Shown here one piece after another: positions 11,134 to 20,458 of a DNA stretch of 64,000 nt. The DNA comes from Rathayibacter sp. VKM Ac-2857 (GTDB lineage: Bacteria > Actinomycetota > Actinomycetes > Actinomycetales > Microbacteriaceae). The stretch covers positions 120,846 to 184,845 of the forward strand of contig NZ_JABMLE010000004.1 in the NCBI RefSeq assembly GCF_013205025.1. The letters are read 5' to 3'. Made by a program: the position numbers and the translations under genes. The stretch's first letter is position 1; every line of letters begins with the position of its first letter. The notes below the pieces were generated by a model. The model was not told the origin of the DNA. It made no database searches and saw only the letters and a list, made by a program, of their open reading frames with translations.

Positions 11134-11499
11134 GTGACCGACTCGTCCGCTGCCTCCGCCTCCCCGTCCACTCCCGAGATCGAGTGGCTGACCGTCCCCG
11201 ACCTGGTCGAGGTCACCGGTCTCGGTGTCAGCCGGGTGCGCCGCCTCCTGGAGGAACGCCACCTGCTCGGCACGCGCCGCGACGGCAAGCTCGTCGTGCC
11301 CTCCGTCTTCCTCCGCGACGGCGAGCCGCTGAGCGAGATCCGCGGCACGGCGATCCTGCTCTCGGACCAGGGCTTCTCGGACGACGAGGCGATCGACTGG
11401 CTGCTCGCGGACGAGGACAGCCTCGGCACCAGCCCCGTGCAGGCGCTGCTCGCCGGCCGCAAGGCCGAGGTGCGCCGCGTCGCGCAGGCGCTCGCCTGA
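11134..11499 (+). CDS. Rv2175c-like winged-helix DNA-binding protein
   Basis: A 121-residue protein with an N-terminal helix-turn-helix-like region (WLTVPDLVEVTGLGVSRVRRLLEE) and a C-terminal part typical of Rv2175c homologues (LLSDQGFSDDEAIDWL). In mycobacteria Rv2175c binds DNA and is a substrate of PknL, encoded divergently as here. The Thr/Ser-rich N-terminus (MTDSSAASASPSTPE) is a plausible phosphorylation target by analogy, which is inference. GTG start, no ribosome site, hence probably leaderless. It converges on idsA with a 38-base gap. Confidence 0.85.
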   Translation: MTDSSAASASPSTPEIEWLTVPDLVEVTGLGVSRVRRLLEERHLLGTRRDGKLVVPSVFLRDGEPLSEIRGTAILLSDQGFSDDEAIDWLLADEDSLGTSPVQALLAGRKAEVRRVAQALA

Positions 11500-11537
11500 G
11501 TCGACCCGGGCGCTGAGCCCGCCTGCGACGGCGCGTC

Positions 11538-12638
11538 CTACGCCGTCCGCGCGGTGACGCGGTCGGCGAGCTCCCGCAGCTCCGCGACGCCCTCCTCGCG
11601 CAGCGGTGCGTCGGGCAGCACGTCCAGGGCCGTCGCCACCTCGCGGGCGATGCGCTCCTCGAGCCGGTCGAGCGCGCCGGAGCCCGCCACGACCTCCTGA
11701 GCCCGGGCGATGTCGTCCGCGCTCGCGTCGGCACGGCCGACCACGGCGTCCAGCTCGTCGCGCTCGCTCGCCGACGCGGCCGCACGGGCCAGGCCGAGCA
11801 GCACGGTCCGCTTGCCCTCGCGCAGGTCGTCGCCGGCGGGCTTGCCCGTCACGACCGGGTCGCCGAACACTCCGAGGACGTCGTCGCGCAGCTGGAAGGC
11901 GATGCCGAGGGGCAGGCCGAACCGGCGCAGCGCGTCGATCTGGGCGTCGTCGCCGCCGCCGAGCGAGCCGCCGATGGCCAGCGGCGCCTCGATGCTGTAC
12001 TTCGCGCTCTTGAAGACGACCACGCGCTCCGAGCGCTCGAGATGCTCGTGCTCGGGGTGGCGCACCCAGGCGCTCTCCTCGAGGATGTCGAGGTACTGGC
12101 CCAGCGTCACCTCGGTGCGCATCAAGTTGAACTCCGCGCGGGCCCGTGCCGCGGCGGCGCGGTCCTCGAGCGCCCACTCGGCGTCCGCGAAGATCTCGTC
12201 CGACCAGACCAGCAGCAGGTCGCCGAGCAGGATCGCGGAGGAGCGGCCGAACTCGTCCGCCGAGCCCGACCAGCCGCCGCTCTCGTGCAGCGCCGAGAAC
12301 CGGCGGTGGGCGGCCGGCGCGCCCCGGCGGGTGTCGGAGTTGTCGATCACGTCGTCGTGGACGAGCGCCGCGGCGTGGAAGAGCTCGAGGCTCGCGCCGA
12401 CGCGGGCGATCGGGTCGGAGGCGCTCCGGTGCGCCTCGCTCGGGACCGCGGAGACGGCCGTCCAGCCCGCCTCGCAGAAGCGCGCCCGGAAGCGCTTGCC
12501 CCCGCTGAGAAAGTCCCGCGAAAGGTCGCCGAGGGCGGAGACGTCCTCTCCTATGGAGCGCAGAATTGGCGTGCGCCCGGTGAGGAATTCATCGATTCGG
12601 AACTGGACGCGATCGACCAGACGAGTGCTGTGGTTCAC
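11538..12638 (-). CDS. idsA: Polyprenyl (geranylgeranyl-type) diphosphate synthase
   Basis: A 366-residue trans-isoprenyl diphosphate synthase that extends allylic diphosphates with isopentenyl diphosphate. The first aspartate-rich motif DDVID is at 95-99 with bulky residues before it (AALVH). The second, DDVLG, is at 252-256, with GGKRFR near the N-terminus for substrate diphosphate binding. The C20 range is likely but product length is not certain. Products would feed carotenoids, menaquinone or cell-wall carriers. GTG start at 12638 preceded by a TAGGCT box with a six-base spacer. Confidence 0.88.
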   Translation of the reverse strand: MNHSTRLVDRVQFRIDEFLTGRTPILRSIGEDVSALGDLSRDFLSGGKRFRARFCEAGWTAVSAVPSEAHRSASDPIARVGASLELFHAAALVHDDVIDNSDTRRGAPAAHRRFSALHESGGWSGSADEFGRSSAILLGDLLLVWSDEIFADAEWALEDRAAAARARAEFNLMRTEVTLGQYLDILEESAWVRHPEHEHLERSERVVVFKSAKYSIEAPLAIGGSLGGGDDAQIDALRRFGLPLGIAFQLRDDVLGVFGDPVVTGKPAGDDLREGKRTVLLGLARAAASASERDELDAVVGRADASADDIARAQEVVAGSGALDRLEERIAREVATALDVLPDAPLREEGVAELRELADRVTARTA

Positions 12639-12644
12639 CAGACC

Positions 12645-12650
12645 AGCCTA
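12645..12650 (-). promoter_or_regulatory. -10 box of a predicted leaderless idsA transcript
   Basis: On the minus strand TAGGCT, a six-base spacer, then the GTG start. No ribosome site intervenes. Confidence 0.55.
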
Positions 12651-12688
12651 TGCACCGATGGCGCCTGGCGCCTCGGCGGGGCTCGGTC

Positions 12689-12694
12689 TACACT
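12689..12694 (+). promoter_or_regulatory. Candidate -10 box for the DUF3040 gene
   Basis: TACACT lies 87 bases before the ATG at 12782, between divergent idsA and the DUF3040 gene. This transcript would have a normal leader with a ribosome site. Confidence 0.35.
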
Positions 12695-12781
12695 GAAGCG
12701 CCACCAGCCCGGTCGAGCAGACCGCACGCCCACCTCGGTGCCGTCCCCGCCGGGTCGACGCCACTCCCTGAAGGGGTCCCG

Positions 12782-13174
12782 ATGCCGCTTTCGGAACACG
12801 AGCAACGGCTCCTCGACGAGATGGAGCGCAATCTCTATCAGAACGACGCCGATTTCGTCGCGGCGGTCAGCAAGGGCCGGGGCGGCACCAACTACCGCGC
12901 GCTCGTGCTCGGCATCCTCCTCGCGATCGTCGGTCTCGGCGTGCTCGTCACCGGCGTCATCGTCCGTCAGCCCCTCGTGGGCGTCGGCGGCTTCGCACTG
13001 ATGCTCGCCGGCGTCGTCGTGGCGATGCGTCCCGCTCCCGGCGGCTCCACCACCTCCGGCCTCCCGGAGGCCGGCCGGCCGTCGAAGCCGCGCTCGGCGA
13101 GCGGCGGCCAGGGGTCCAACTTCATGGACCGTCTGAACGACCGGTGGGACAACCGCGGCGACGGCCGCTCCTAG
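12782..13174 (+). CDS. DUF3040 membrane protein
   Basis: A 130-residue protein of the DUF3040 family, always found near the actinobacterial dcw cluster. It starts with the family signature [21 protein letters not shown], then two adjacent transmembrane helices (about 42-61 and 64-83) and a hydrophilic, glycine/serine-rich C-terminal tail. The ATG at 12782 follows GAAGGGG; an upstream in-frame start would lack the family's conserved beginning. Function is unknown. The gene has its own promoter and ends in a strong terminator, so it is separate from mraZ. Confidence 0.88.
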   Translation: MPLSEHEQRLLDEMERNLYQNDADFVAAVSKGRGGTNYRALVLGILLAIVGLGVLVTGVIVRQPLVGVGGFALMLAGVVVAMRPAPGGSTTSGLPEAGRPSKPRSASGGQGSNFMDRLNDRWDNRGDGRS

Positions 13175-13213
13175 CGCTCCACGGCGCGGGTCCTCCACCC
13201 CGCACCACCTCCA

Positions 13214-13244
13214 GGGTCGATCCTCACGGATCGGCCCTTTTTTT
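13214..13244 (+). terminator. Intrinsic terminator after the DUF3040 gene
   Basis: The stem GGGTCGATCC (13214-13223) pairs with GGATCGGCCC (13228-13237, one G-T pair) around TCAC and is followed by seven T residues. It is the clearest canonical terminator in the window. Confidence 0.93.
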
Positions 13245-13365
13245 GCGCCCGGACCCTCCCCGGGAGTGTGATTCCCCTCCACTGCGCTCCACCGCGCCCG
13301 ATCCCTGCAACGGCGCGGATCGACTGAGTCACTGCGGCGCGCCGCGACCGTCGGCAGGGTTGTGG

Positions 13366-13391
13366 GTGGGGGGAAGTGGAGTACTGTGGGG
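13366..13391 (+). promoter_or_regulatory. MraZ-box operator: three GTGGRG repeats
   Basis: GTGGGG (13366), GTGGAG (13376) and GTGGGG (13386) are spaced exactly 10 bases apart, one helical turn. MraZ is known to bind such TGGGN direct repeats separated by 5 bases to autoregulate the dcw cluster. A TACTGT -10-like box (13382-13387) lies within the third repeat, 44 bases before the mraZ start, fitting repression at the promoter. Confidence 0.8.
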
Positions 13392-13431
13392 CCCACACCA
13401 ACCTTGGCCGGAGAGAAGTGGGGGCAGTCCG

Positions 13432-13863
13432 TTGTTCCTCGGCACTCATTCCCCCAAGCTCGACGAGAAGGGCCGCGTGATCCTCCCCGCCAAGTTCCGC
13501 GACGAGCTCTCCTCCGGAGTCGTCGTCACGCGTGGCCAGGAGCGGTGCCTCTACGTCTTCAGCCAGCGCGAGTTCGAGACGATGCACGAGAAGATCCGCC
13601 AGGCGCCCGTCACCAGCAAGCAGGCCCGCGACTTCCTGCGCGTGTTCCTCTCCGGCGCCAGCGCCGAGACGCCGGACAAGCAGAACCGCATCACCCTCCC
13701 GGCACCGCTGCGGGCCTACGCCGGTCTCGACCGCGACCTCACCGTCATCGGTGCGGGCAATCGCGCCGAGATCTGGGCCCAGGACGCCTGGGACAGCTAC
13801 CTGACCGAGCAGGAGTCCGTGTTCTCCGACACCGAGGAGGAGGTGATCCCCGGACTGTTCTAG
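13432..13863 (+). CDS. mraZ: Transcriptional regulator MraZ
   Basis: A 143-residue double-SpoVT/AbrB-fold protein, the standard MraZ length. Each half carries its DNA-binding signature: [14 protein letters not shown] near residue 12 and [16 protein letters not shown] near residue 82. It opens the dcw cluster and binds its own upstream repeats. The TTG at 13432 gives [15 protein letters not shown], matching the family N-terminus, and is preceded by a purine-rich GAGAGAAGTGGGGG ribosome site; longer in-frame starts would read through the operator. Confidence 0.95.
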   Translation: MFLGTHSPKLDEKGRVILPAKFRDELSSGVVVTRGQERCLYVFSQREFETMHEKIRQAPVTSKQARDFLRVFLSGASAETPDKQNRITLPAPLRAYAGLDRDLTVIGAGNRAEIWAQDAWDSYLTEQESVFSDTEEEVIPGLF

Positions 13864-13971
13864 CTCCTGCCGCGCGACTCCCAGCCACTCGGCGCCCGGA
13901 CGCACCTTCCCCGGTGTCCGGTCGTGAGCTGGATGGGGATCGGACGGCAGGAACAGGACGGCGGGACCGCC

Positions 13972-14988
13972 ATGGCAGAGAACACCGAGGACACCCCTGT
14001 GCGCATCAGCGACGGGCGCACCGGCGACGGCGTGCGCCCCACCGAGGAGCGGCACCTCCCCGTGCTGCTCGAGCGCTGCGTCGAGCTGCTCGCACCGGCG
14101 CTCGAGCGCGACGGCGCCGTGCTGGTCGACGCGACGCTCGGCATGGGCGGGCACTCGCTCGCGCTGCTCGAGCGCTTCCCGCGGCTGCACCTCGTCGGAC
14201 TCGACCGCGACAAGGAGGCGCTGCAGCTCGCCGGAGCCCGGCTCGCCGAGCACTCCGCCCGGATCGACCTGGTGCACGCCGTCTACGACGAGCTGCCCGA
14301 CGTCCTCGACGAGCTCGGCATCGACACGATCGACGGCGCCCTCTTCGACCTCGGCGTCTCCTCGCTGCAGCTCGACGAGACCGAGCGCGGCTTCTCCTAC
14401 TCCAAGGACGCCCCGCTGGACATGCGGATGGACGCGACCGCACCGCTGACCGCGGCGAGCATCCTGGCCGACTACGACGAGATCGCGCTCCGGCGGATCT
14501 TCCACGAGTACGGCGAGGAGCGGCTCGCCGCGCGCTACGCGAAGAAGATCGTCGAGGCGCGCGAGTCCGCGCCGATCGTGCGCTCCGGCCGGCTCGTCGA
14601 GATCATCCAGGCGGCGACCCCGGTCGCGATCCAGCGCAACGGCCACCCGGCCAAGCGCGTCTTCCAGGCGCTGCGCATCGAGGTCAACCAGGAGCTCTCG
14701 GTGCTCGAGCGGGCGATCCCCGCCGCGCTCGGCCGCATCGCCGTCGGCGGGCGCATCGTCGTCGAGGCGTACCAGTCGCTCGAGGACCGCATCGTCAAGC
14801 GCGCCCTGCAGGCCGCCTCCTCCTCCACGGCGCCCGTCGGCCTGCCGATGGAGCTGCCCGAGCACCGACCAGAGTTCCGACTCGTCATCCGCGGCGCCGA
14901 GCTCGCCTCGGACGACGAGAAGGCCGCCAACCCCCGAGCGACACCCGTGCGTCTGCGCGCGGCCGAGAGGATCAGGAGCACCGCATGA
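13972..14988 (+). CDS. rsmH: 16S rRNA m4C1402 methyltransferase
   Basis: A 338-residue SAM-dependent methyltransferase that modifies C1402 in the ribosomal decoding centre. It shows the SAM-binding [31 protein letters not shown] and [15 protein letters not shown] blocks plus [11 protein letters not shown]. The ATG at 13972 puts [13 protein letters not shown] at about residue 26; an earlier ATG at 13933 is possible. The stop overlaps the start of ftsL (ATGA), so the two are translationally coupled. Confidence 0.93.
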   Translation: MAENTEDTPVRISDGRTGDGVRPTEERHLPVLLERCVELLAPALERDGAVLVDATLGMGGHSLALLERFPRLHLVGLDRDKEALQLAGARLAEHSARIDLVHAVYDELPDVLDELGIDTIDGALFDLGVSSLQLDETERGFSYSKDAPLDMRMDATAPLTAASILADYDEIALRRIFHEYGEERLAARYAKKIVEARESAPIVRSGRLVEIIQAATPVAIQRNGHPAKRVFQALRIEVNQELSVLERAIPAALGRIAVGGRIVVEAYQSLEDRIVKRALQAASSSTAPVGLPMELPEHRPEFRLVIRGAELASDDEKAANPRATPVRLRAAERIRSTA

Positions 14989-15539
14989 GCGCGACCGCCG
15001 TCATCGACCCCGTCATCGACCGCAGCACCGCACGACCGGCGCAGCCCGCCGAGCCGGCCCGGCGACCCCGGATCGAGGCCGTCCCCGCTCCCGAGCGCCA
15101 GGCCCGGCCGAAGCTGGTCTACGGGATCGTCGCCGTCGCCGGCCTCTTCGCGATCATCGTGATCCAGCTGCTGGTCAGCGTCGGCCTCTCCGAGGGCGCG
15201 TACCAGATCGCCACGCTGCAGGGCGAGCAGAAGACGCTCACCCGCGGCAATGCGGAGAAGCAGGACGCGGTCGACACGCTCAGCTCGCCGCAGAACCTCG
15301 CGACCGCCGCGCAGGGCCTCGGCATGGTCGCGAACACCGCGCCCGTCTACCTCCGCCTCTCCGACGGCGCGGTGCTGGGCGACCCGGCCACCGCCGCCGC
15401 GAGCGAGGTCGGCACCGCCGCGGCCGCCTCCGCCGTGCCGAACGCGCTGATCGCGCCGCCGGCCGCCGCCGCAGTCCCGGGCTCCGCCACGGCGGTCGCC
15501 CCGCTGCAGGGCGAGCTGCCCGCCCCGATCACGCACTGA
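14985..15539 (+). CDS. ftsL: FtsL-like division protein
   Basis: A 184-residue single-pass membrane protein in the ftsL position between rsmH and ftsI. About 43 charged, proline-rich cytoplasmic residues precede a transmembrane helix ([20 protein letters not shown], about 46-66). A short coiled-coil-like stretch with a QGEQKTL repeat region follows, then a conserved [16 protein letters not shown] block and an Ala/Pro-rich tail. FtsL forms the FtsQLB complex that activates septal synthesis. Sequence conservation is low in this family, so the call rests on topology and position. Confidence 0.75.
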   Translation: MSATAVIDPVIDRSTARPAQPAEPARRPRIEAVPAPERQARPKLVYGIVAVAGLFAIIVIQLLVSVGLSEGAYQIATLQGEQKTLTRGNAEKQDAVDTLSSPQNLATAAQGLGMVANTAPVYLRLSDGAVLGDPATAAASEVGTAAAASAVPNALIAPPAAAAVPGSATAVAPLQGELPAPITH

Positions 15540-15581
15540 CTCCCCTCGAGCACGCACTGAGCCGCTCCGACCACGCACCGA
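15531..15581 (+). repeat. 21-bp tandem repeats at the ftsL stop
   Basis: ACGCACTGA occurs at 15531 and 15552 and as ACGCACCGA at 15573, exactly 21 bases apart. The first copy contains the ftsL stop codon; the second repeats it. They fill the 57-base gap before ftsI. Confidence 0.75.
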
Positions 15582-15596
15582 AGGGCCCCTAGCGCC

Positions 15597-17369
15597 GTGA
15601 GACACCACCGCTCGAGCAGGCGACGCACCGCCGTCACCTTCCTCGTCATCGCCGCCGTCGTCGGCCTCTTCATCGGCAAGCTGGTCGACATCCAGGTCGT
15701 CCGCGCCAACGAGCTGACCGACGAGGCGGCGCAGAACCAGTCGAACAGCGTCATCACCTACGGCACCCGCGGCTCGATCGTCGACCGCTCCGGCACGGTG
15801 CTGGCCGACGCCACCACGCGGTACCGGCTGACGACCTCGCCGAAGAACGTCGCGGAGTTCCTCCGCGAGATGCCCGACGGCCAGGAGGTGATGGTCAGCG
15901 TCGAGCAGGCCGCCTCCGAGATCGGTGCGATCACGGGGCAGACCGTCCCGCAGATCGTCACCGCGGTGAGCGACGCGGTCGCGAAGGACCCGAAGGCCAA
16001 CTACCTGATCCTCTCCGAGGGCCTCGACCTCGAGGCGTACCAGAAGCTCGTGGCCCTCGACATCCCGTGGACCTACTTCGAGACGCAGCAGGGCCGGACC
16101 TACCCGAACGGCGCGGTCGCGGGCAACCTGGTCGGCTACGTGGGCGGCGACGGCGCCGCGCAGGAGGGCATGGAGTACGCCGAGAACGCCTGCCTCGCCG
16201 GGGCCAACGGCTCCGAGAGCTACGAGCGCAGCGCCGACTACGTCCGCATCCCCGGCAGCACCGTGGCGGAGACCCCCGCGGTCGACGGCGGGACGCTCGA
16301 GCTGACCATCGACGCCGACCTGCAGTACTACTCGCAGCAGGTGCTCGCGCAGCGGGTGGCCGAGGTGGGCGGCAGCTACGGCATCGTCGTGGTGCAGGAG
16401 GTCAAGACCGGCAAGCTCCTGACCGTCGCCGAGACCCCGACGGTCGACCCGAACAACGTGTCGGCCAGTGCCCCGGACGACCGCGGCTCGCGGGCCTTCC
16501 AGAGCCCGTTCGAGCCCGGCTCGACCTTCAAGCCGATGACCGCGGCGATGCTGATCGACCAGGGCCTCGCGAGCCCGACCAGCGAGATCGTCGTCCCCGA
16601 CACGTTCGAGAAGGACGGCGCCTCGTTCAGCGACGACTTCGCGCACACACCGACCAACTACACGCTGACCGGCATCCTCAAGGACTCCTCGAACGTCGGC
16701 ATCGCGATGATGGGCTCCAAGCTCTCCGCCTCGCAGCGCTACGACTACCTGAAGAAGTTCGGCCTCGGCGCCCCGACGGCCGTCGACTTCCCCGGCGAGA
16801 CCGGCGGCCTCCTCGCCGACTCGGAGGACTGGGACAAGCAGACCAACTACACGACGATGTTCGGCCAGGGCGTCTCGGCGACGGCGGTCCAGGTCGCGAG
16901 CATCTACCAGACCCTCGGCAACGGCGGCGTGCGCCTGCCCGCCCAGCTGGTCGAGGGCTGCACCACGCCCGACGGCTCCGTGATCGACGTGCCCGACACG
17001 ACCGGCACCCAGGTCGTCTCCGCCGGAGCGGCGAAGGACGTCGTCGACATGCTGCAGACCCACTACAACGAGGGCTGGCTCGCGAACGACATCCACGTCG
17101 ACGGCTACAACATCGCCACCAAGACGGGCACCGCGCAGCAGCCGGACGGCAACGGCGGCTACTCGAAGAGCTACACCGTCTCGCTGGCCGGCCTCGCGCC
17201 CGCGGAGGACCCGGAGTACGTCGTGACGGTCACCATCGCCGATCCGGTTAAGATGAACACGTCCCAGGCGACGGCCCCCGTGTTCCAGCAGGTCATGACC
17301 CAGGTGCTCAAGACCAACCGGGTGGAGCCGTCCACGGTCCCGCCGGTCGAGTACCCCACCACGTGGTGA
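15597..17369 (+). CDS. ftsI: Septal peptidoglycan transpeptidase FtsI (class B PBP)
   Basis: A 590-residue penicillin-binding protein that cross-links septal peptidoglycan. A basic cytoplasmic tail and one transmembrane helix (about 11-30) lead to the PBP dimer domain and the transpeptidase domain. The active-site triad motifs are S309TFK (catalytic serine), SSN (364-366) and KTG (509-511). GTG start at 15597, 57 bases after ftsL. The stop region overlaps two possible GTG codons that could restart translation into the murE frame. Confidence 0.95.
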   Translation: MRHHRSSRRRTAVTFLVIAAVVGLFIGKLVDIQVVRANELTDEAAQNQSNSVITYGTRGSIVDRSGTVLADATTRYRLTTSPKNVAEFLREMPDGQEVMVSVEQAASEIGAITGQTVPQIVTAVSDAVAKDPKANYLILSEGLDLEAYQKLVALDIPWTYFETQQGRTYPNGAVAGNLVGYVGGDGAAQEGMEYAENACLAGANGSESYERSADYVRIPGSTVAETPAVDGGTLELTIDADLQYYSQQVLAQRVAEVGGSYGIVVVQEVKTGKLLTVAETPTVDPNNVSASAPDDRGSRAFQSPFEPGSTFKPMTAAMLIDQGLASPTSEIVVPDTFEKDGASFSDDFAHTPTNYTLTGILKDSSNVGIAMMGSKLSASQRYDYLKKFGLGAPTAVDFPGETGGLLADSEDWDKQTNYTTMFGQGVSATAVQVASIYQTLGNGGVRLPAQLVEGCTTPDGSVIDVPDTTGTQVVSAGAAKDVVDMLQTHYNEGWLANDIHVDGYNIATKTGTAQQPDGNGGYSKSYTVSLAGLAPAEDPEYVVTVTIADPVKMNTSQATAPVFQQVMTQVLKTNRVEPSTVPPVEYPTTW

Positions 17370-17470
17370 CCGCCCTTCCCAGGACACGACCGAGCAGACC
17401 ACAACCAGCACCGGCACGAGAACCGGCACCGGCACGAGAGACAGCACCAGCAGGAGAGAGAGGGCGGGCC

Positions 17471-19033
17471 TTGCACGACACTCGCCCGCAGACCTCCCTC
17501 CGGCCTGAGCACCCGGCGCCCCGCTCGCTCTCGCAGCTCGTCGCCGAGTTCTCCCTCGGCCCGGTGCGCGGGGTCGACGGCGTCGAGGTCAGCGGGGTCA
17601 CCCTCGACTCGCGCTGCGTCGAGCCGGGCGACCTCTACGTCGGCGTCGCCGGCCGGGCCGCGCACGGTGCCGCCTTCGCCGCCGGGGCCGCCGAGGCCGG
17701 AGCGGTCGCGGTGCTGACCGATCCCGAGGGCGCCGAGCTGGCCGCCTCCAGCGGTCTCCCCGTCCTCGTCACCCCGGATCCGCGCGCCGCCCTCGGCGAC
17801 GTCGCCGCCTGGATCCACCGCACCCGCGAGGACGCTCCGACGCTCTTCGGCGTGACCGGCACCAACGGCAAGACGAGTGTCGTCTACCTCCTCGACGCGC
17901 TGCTGCGCCGCCTCGGCGTCGTCTCGGGGTTGAGCTCGACCGCCGAGCGCCGGATCGGCGACGTGGCCGTCGTCAGCGCGCTCACGACCCCCGAGGCGAG
18001 CGAGCTGCACGCGCTGCTGGCGCGCATGCGCGAGGCCGCCGTCCGCGCGGTCTCGATCGAGGTGTCCGCCCAGGCGCTCACCCGCCACCGGATCGACGGC
18101 CTCGTCTTCGACGTCGTCGGCTTCACCAATCTCACGCACGACCACCTCGACGACTACACCGACATGGCGCACTACTTCGAGGCGAAGGCCGACCTGTTCG
18201 GGCCGGACCGCGCGCGCCGCGGCGTCGTGACCGTCGACAGCAGCTGGGGCCGCGAGCTCGTCGAGCGCAGCCGCATCCCCGTGACCACGCTCGCCAGTTC
18301 GCCGGTGGTCGGCGTGGCACCGAGCACGCCGGCCGACTGGTCGATGACGGTCGTCGAGGGCACCGCGGACGGCACCGTCTTCCGCCTCGAGGGGCCGGAG
18401 AACCGCTCCGTCGTCGTGAGCATCCCGCTGATCGGCTGGTACATGGCGGCGAACGCGGCGCTCGCGATCGTCATGCTCGTCGAGTCCGGGTTCGACCTCG
18501 AGGCGATCGCGCACACCCTCGAGGAGGGCGTGCTCGACGTCTACATCCCGGGGCGTGCCGAGCGCGTCTCCGGCGACCGCGGCCCACGCGTCTACGTCGA
18601 CTACGGCCACACCCCGGACGCGTTCTCGAACGCGCTCGAGGCGCTGCGGGCGCTGACGCCCGGCCGCCTGATCATGGTCTTCGGCGCCGACGGCGACCGC
18701 GACACCACGAAGCGCGCGGACATGGGGCGCATCGCCGCCGAGCTGTCGGACGTCGTGATCGTGACCGACTTCCACCCGCGCTGGGAGGACCCGGCGGCGA
18801 TCCGCGCCGTCCTCCTCGCCGCGGCGACCGAGGCCGCGCCCGGCCGGGAGATCCACGAGATCCCCGACCCGCGGGCCGCCGTGCGGGCGGCCGTCGCCCT
18901 CGCGGACGAGGGCGATGCGATCCTCTACGCCGGACCCGGCCACGAGGACTATCAGGAGATTGCAGGAGTGCACATGCCGTATTCGGCCAGAGACGACGTC
19001 CGGCAGGCCCTGCGCGAGGCGGGCTGGCTCTAG
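17471..19033 (+). CDS. murE: UDP-MurNAc-tripeptide ligase MurE with atypical specificity motif
   Basis: A 520-residue Mur ligase that adds the third amino acid to UDP-MurNAc-Ala/Gly-Glu. The ATP loop GTNGKT is at 130-135, EVSAQAL replaces the usual EVSSHAL, and TNLTHDHLD follows. The position that holds DNPR in diaminopimelate-adding enzymes reads DFHPRWED (433-440). That fits a cell wall with a different diamino acid, for example diaminobutyrate as known for several Microbacteriaceae; the exact substrate is inference. I chose the TTG at 17471 behind GGAGAGAGAGG; GTG codons at 17363 or 17366 would add a repetitive Pro/Ala/Arg leader. Confidence 0.88.
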   Translation: MHDTRPQTSLRPEHPAPRSLSQLVAEFSLGPVRGVDGVEVSGVTLDSRCVEPGDLYVGVAGRAAHGAAFAAGAAEAGAVAVLTDPEGAELAASSGLPVLVTPDPRAALGDVAAWIHRTREDAPTLFGVTGTNGKTSVVYLLDALLRRLGVVSGLSSTAERRIGDVAVVSALTTPEASELHALLARMREAAVRAVSIEVSAQALTRHRIDGLVFDVVGFTNLTHDHLDDYTDMAHYFEAKADLFGPDRARRGVVTVDSSWGRELVERSRIPVTTLASSPVVGVAPSTPADWSMTVVEGTADGTVFRLEGPENRSVVVSIPLIGWYMAANAALAIVMLVESGFDLEAIAHTLEEGVLDVYIPGRAERVSGDRGPRVYVDYGHTPDAFSNALEALRALTPGRLIMVFGADGDRDTTKRADMGRIAAELSDVVIVTDFHPRWEDPAAIRAVLLAAATEAAPGREIHEIPDPRAAVRAAVALADEGDAILYAGPGHEDYQEIAGVHMPYSARDDVRQALREAGWL

Positions 19034-20458
19034 ATGATCGCCCTGACCCTCACCGAGATCGCCGCGGCCGTCTCCGGCCGCCTGCACCTCGCCGGCTCCT
19101 CCGCGAACGCGAGCACCGTCGTCGACGGCGCGACCGAGACCGACTCCCGCGAGATCGCGCCCGGCGGGATCTTCGTCGCCAAGCGCGGCGAGCACACCGA
19201 CGGCCACCTCTTCGCGCCCGTCGCCGTCGAGCGCGGCGCCGCCCTGCTGATCGTCGAGCGCCCGCTCGACCTGGACGTGCCGCAGGTGCTCGTCGACGAC
19301 TCCGTCGAGGCGCTCGGCGCCCTGGCGACCGAGGTCGTCCGCCGCGTCCGCGCGCTCGGGAACCTGACCGTCCTCGCGGTCACCGGCTCCAACGGCAAGA
19401 CGACCACCAAGAACCTGCTCCGGACGATCCTCCAGCGCCAGGGCGAGACCGTCGCCCCGCAGGGCTCGTTCAACAACGAGGTCGGCGCGCCGATCACGAT
19501 GCTCAAGGTGTCGCCGTCGACGCGGTACCTGGTGGCGGAGATGGGCGCGAGCGCGGTCGGCGAGATCCGCCGCCTCGTCCGGATGGCCAAGCCCGACGTC
19601 GGGATCGTCCTCGCGGTCGGTCTCGCCCACGCCGGCGAGTTCGGCGGCATCGAGCGCACGCTCGAGGCGAAGACCGAGATGGTCGCCGATCTGACGGCGG
19701 ACGACGTCGCGGTGCTCAACGCCGACGACGGCCGCGTCGCCTCGATGCAGGCGAAGACCGCCGCCCGCGTGCTGTGGTTCGGCCACGGCGAGCAGGCCGA
19801 CGTCCGCGCCGTCGACATCGAGCCGACGGCCGAGGGCACCCGCTTCACCATCGAGATCAGCGCGGGGGAGGGCCGCGAGGCCGCCCGCGCCGAGCTCTTC
19901 CTCCGCGTCCTCGGCGAGCACCACGTGATGAACGCGCTGGCCGCGACCGCCGCCGCGCTCTCCGTCGGCGTCCCGCTCGACGCGATCGTCGACGCCCTCG
20001 GCACCGTCACGCTCGCGGAGCGCTGGCGCATGCAGGTCCTCGGCGGCGCCGACGTCACGGTCGTCAACGACGCCTACAACGCCAGCCCCGACTCCACGGC
20101 GGCCGCCCTGCGGACCCTCGCCCAGATCGCGAAGCCGGAGGGGCGCACCGTCGCGGTCCTCGGCGAGATGAGCGAGCTGGGGGAGTGGGCCGACGAGGAG
20201 CACGACCGCGTGGGCCTGCTCGCCGTCCGGCTGAACATCGCGCAGATCGTCGTGGTCGGAGCGAAGGCGCGGCGGATCCACGTCGCCGCCGAGCGCGAGG
20301 GCTCCTGGAGCGGCGAGTCCGTCTTCGTCGAGACCGCCGACGAGGCGTACGACCTCCTCGACGGCTATCTTCGGAGCGGCGACACCGTCCTGGTGAAGTC
20401 GTCCAACTCCGCCGGGCTGCGATTCCTGGGCGACCGACTGGGAGAGCGCCACCGATGA
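19034..20458 (+). CDS. murF: UDP-MurNAc-tripeptide--D-alanyl-D-alanine ligase
   Basis: A 474-residue Mur ligase that adds the D-Ala-D-Ala dipeptide to complete the pentapeptide. The N-terminal substrate domain has TETDSREI, the central domain the ATP loop GSNGKTT (118-124), and the C-terminal domain [12 protein letters not shown]. The ATG follows the murE stop with no spacer, and its own stop overlaps the mraY ATG (ATGA), indicating coupled translation through the cluster. Confidence 0.96.
   Translation: MIALTLTEIAAAVSGRLHLAGSSANASTVVDGATETDSREIAPGGIFVAKRGEHTDGHLFAPVAVERGAALLIVERPLDLDVPQVLVDDSVEALGALATEVVRRVRALGNLTVLAVTGSNGKTTTKNLLRTILQRQGETVAPQGSFNNEVGAPITMLKVSPSTRYLVAEMGASAVGEIRRLVRMAKPDVGIVLAVGLAHAGEFGGIERTLEAKTEMVADLTADDVAVLNADDGRVASMQAKTAARVLWFGHGEQADVRAVDIEPTAEGTRFTIEISAGEGREAARAELFLRVLGEHHVMNALAATAAALSVGVPLDAIVDALGTVTLAERWRMQVLGGADVTVVNDAYNASPDSTAAALRTLAQIAKPEGRTVAVLGEMSELGEWADEEHDRVGLLAVRLNIAQIVVVGAKARRIHVAAEREGSWSGESVFVETADEAYDLLDGYLRSGDTVLVKSSNSAGLRFLGDRLGERHR

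Noticed and set aside
17363..17470. GTG start for murE at 17363 or 17366
   Set aside because: It would add a repetitive Pro/Ala/Arg stretch encoded by near-tandem repeats; the TTG at 17471 has a far better ribosome site. It remains possible through coupling to the ftsI stop.
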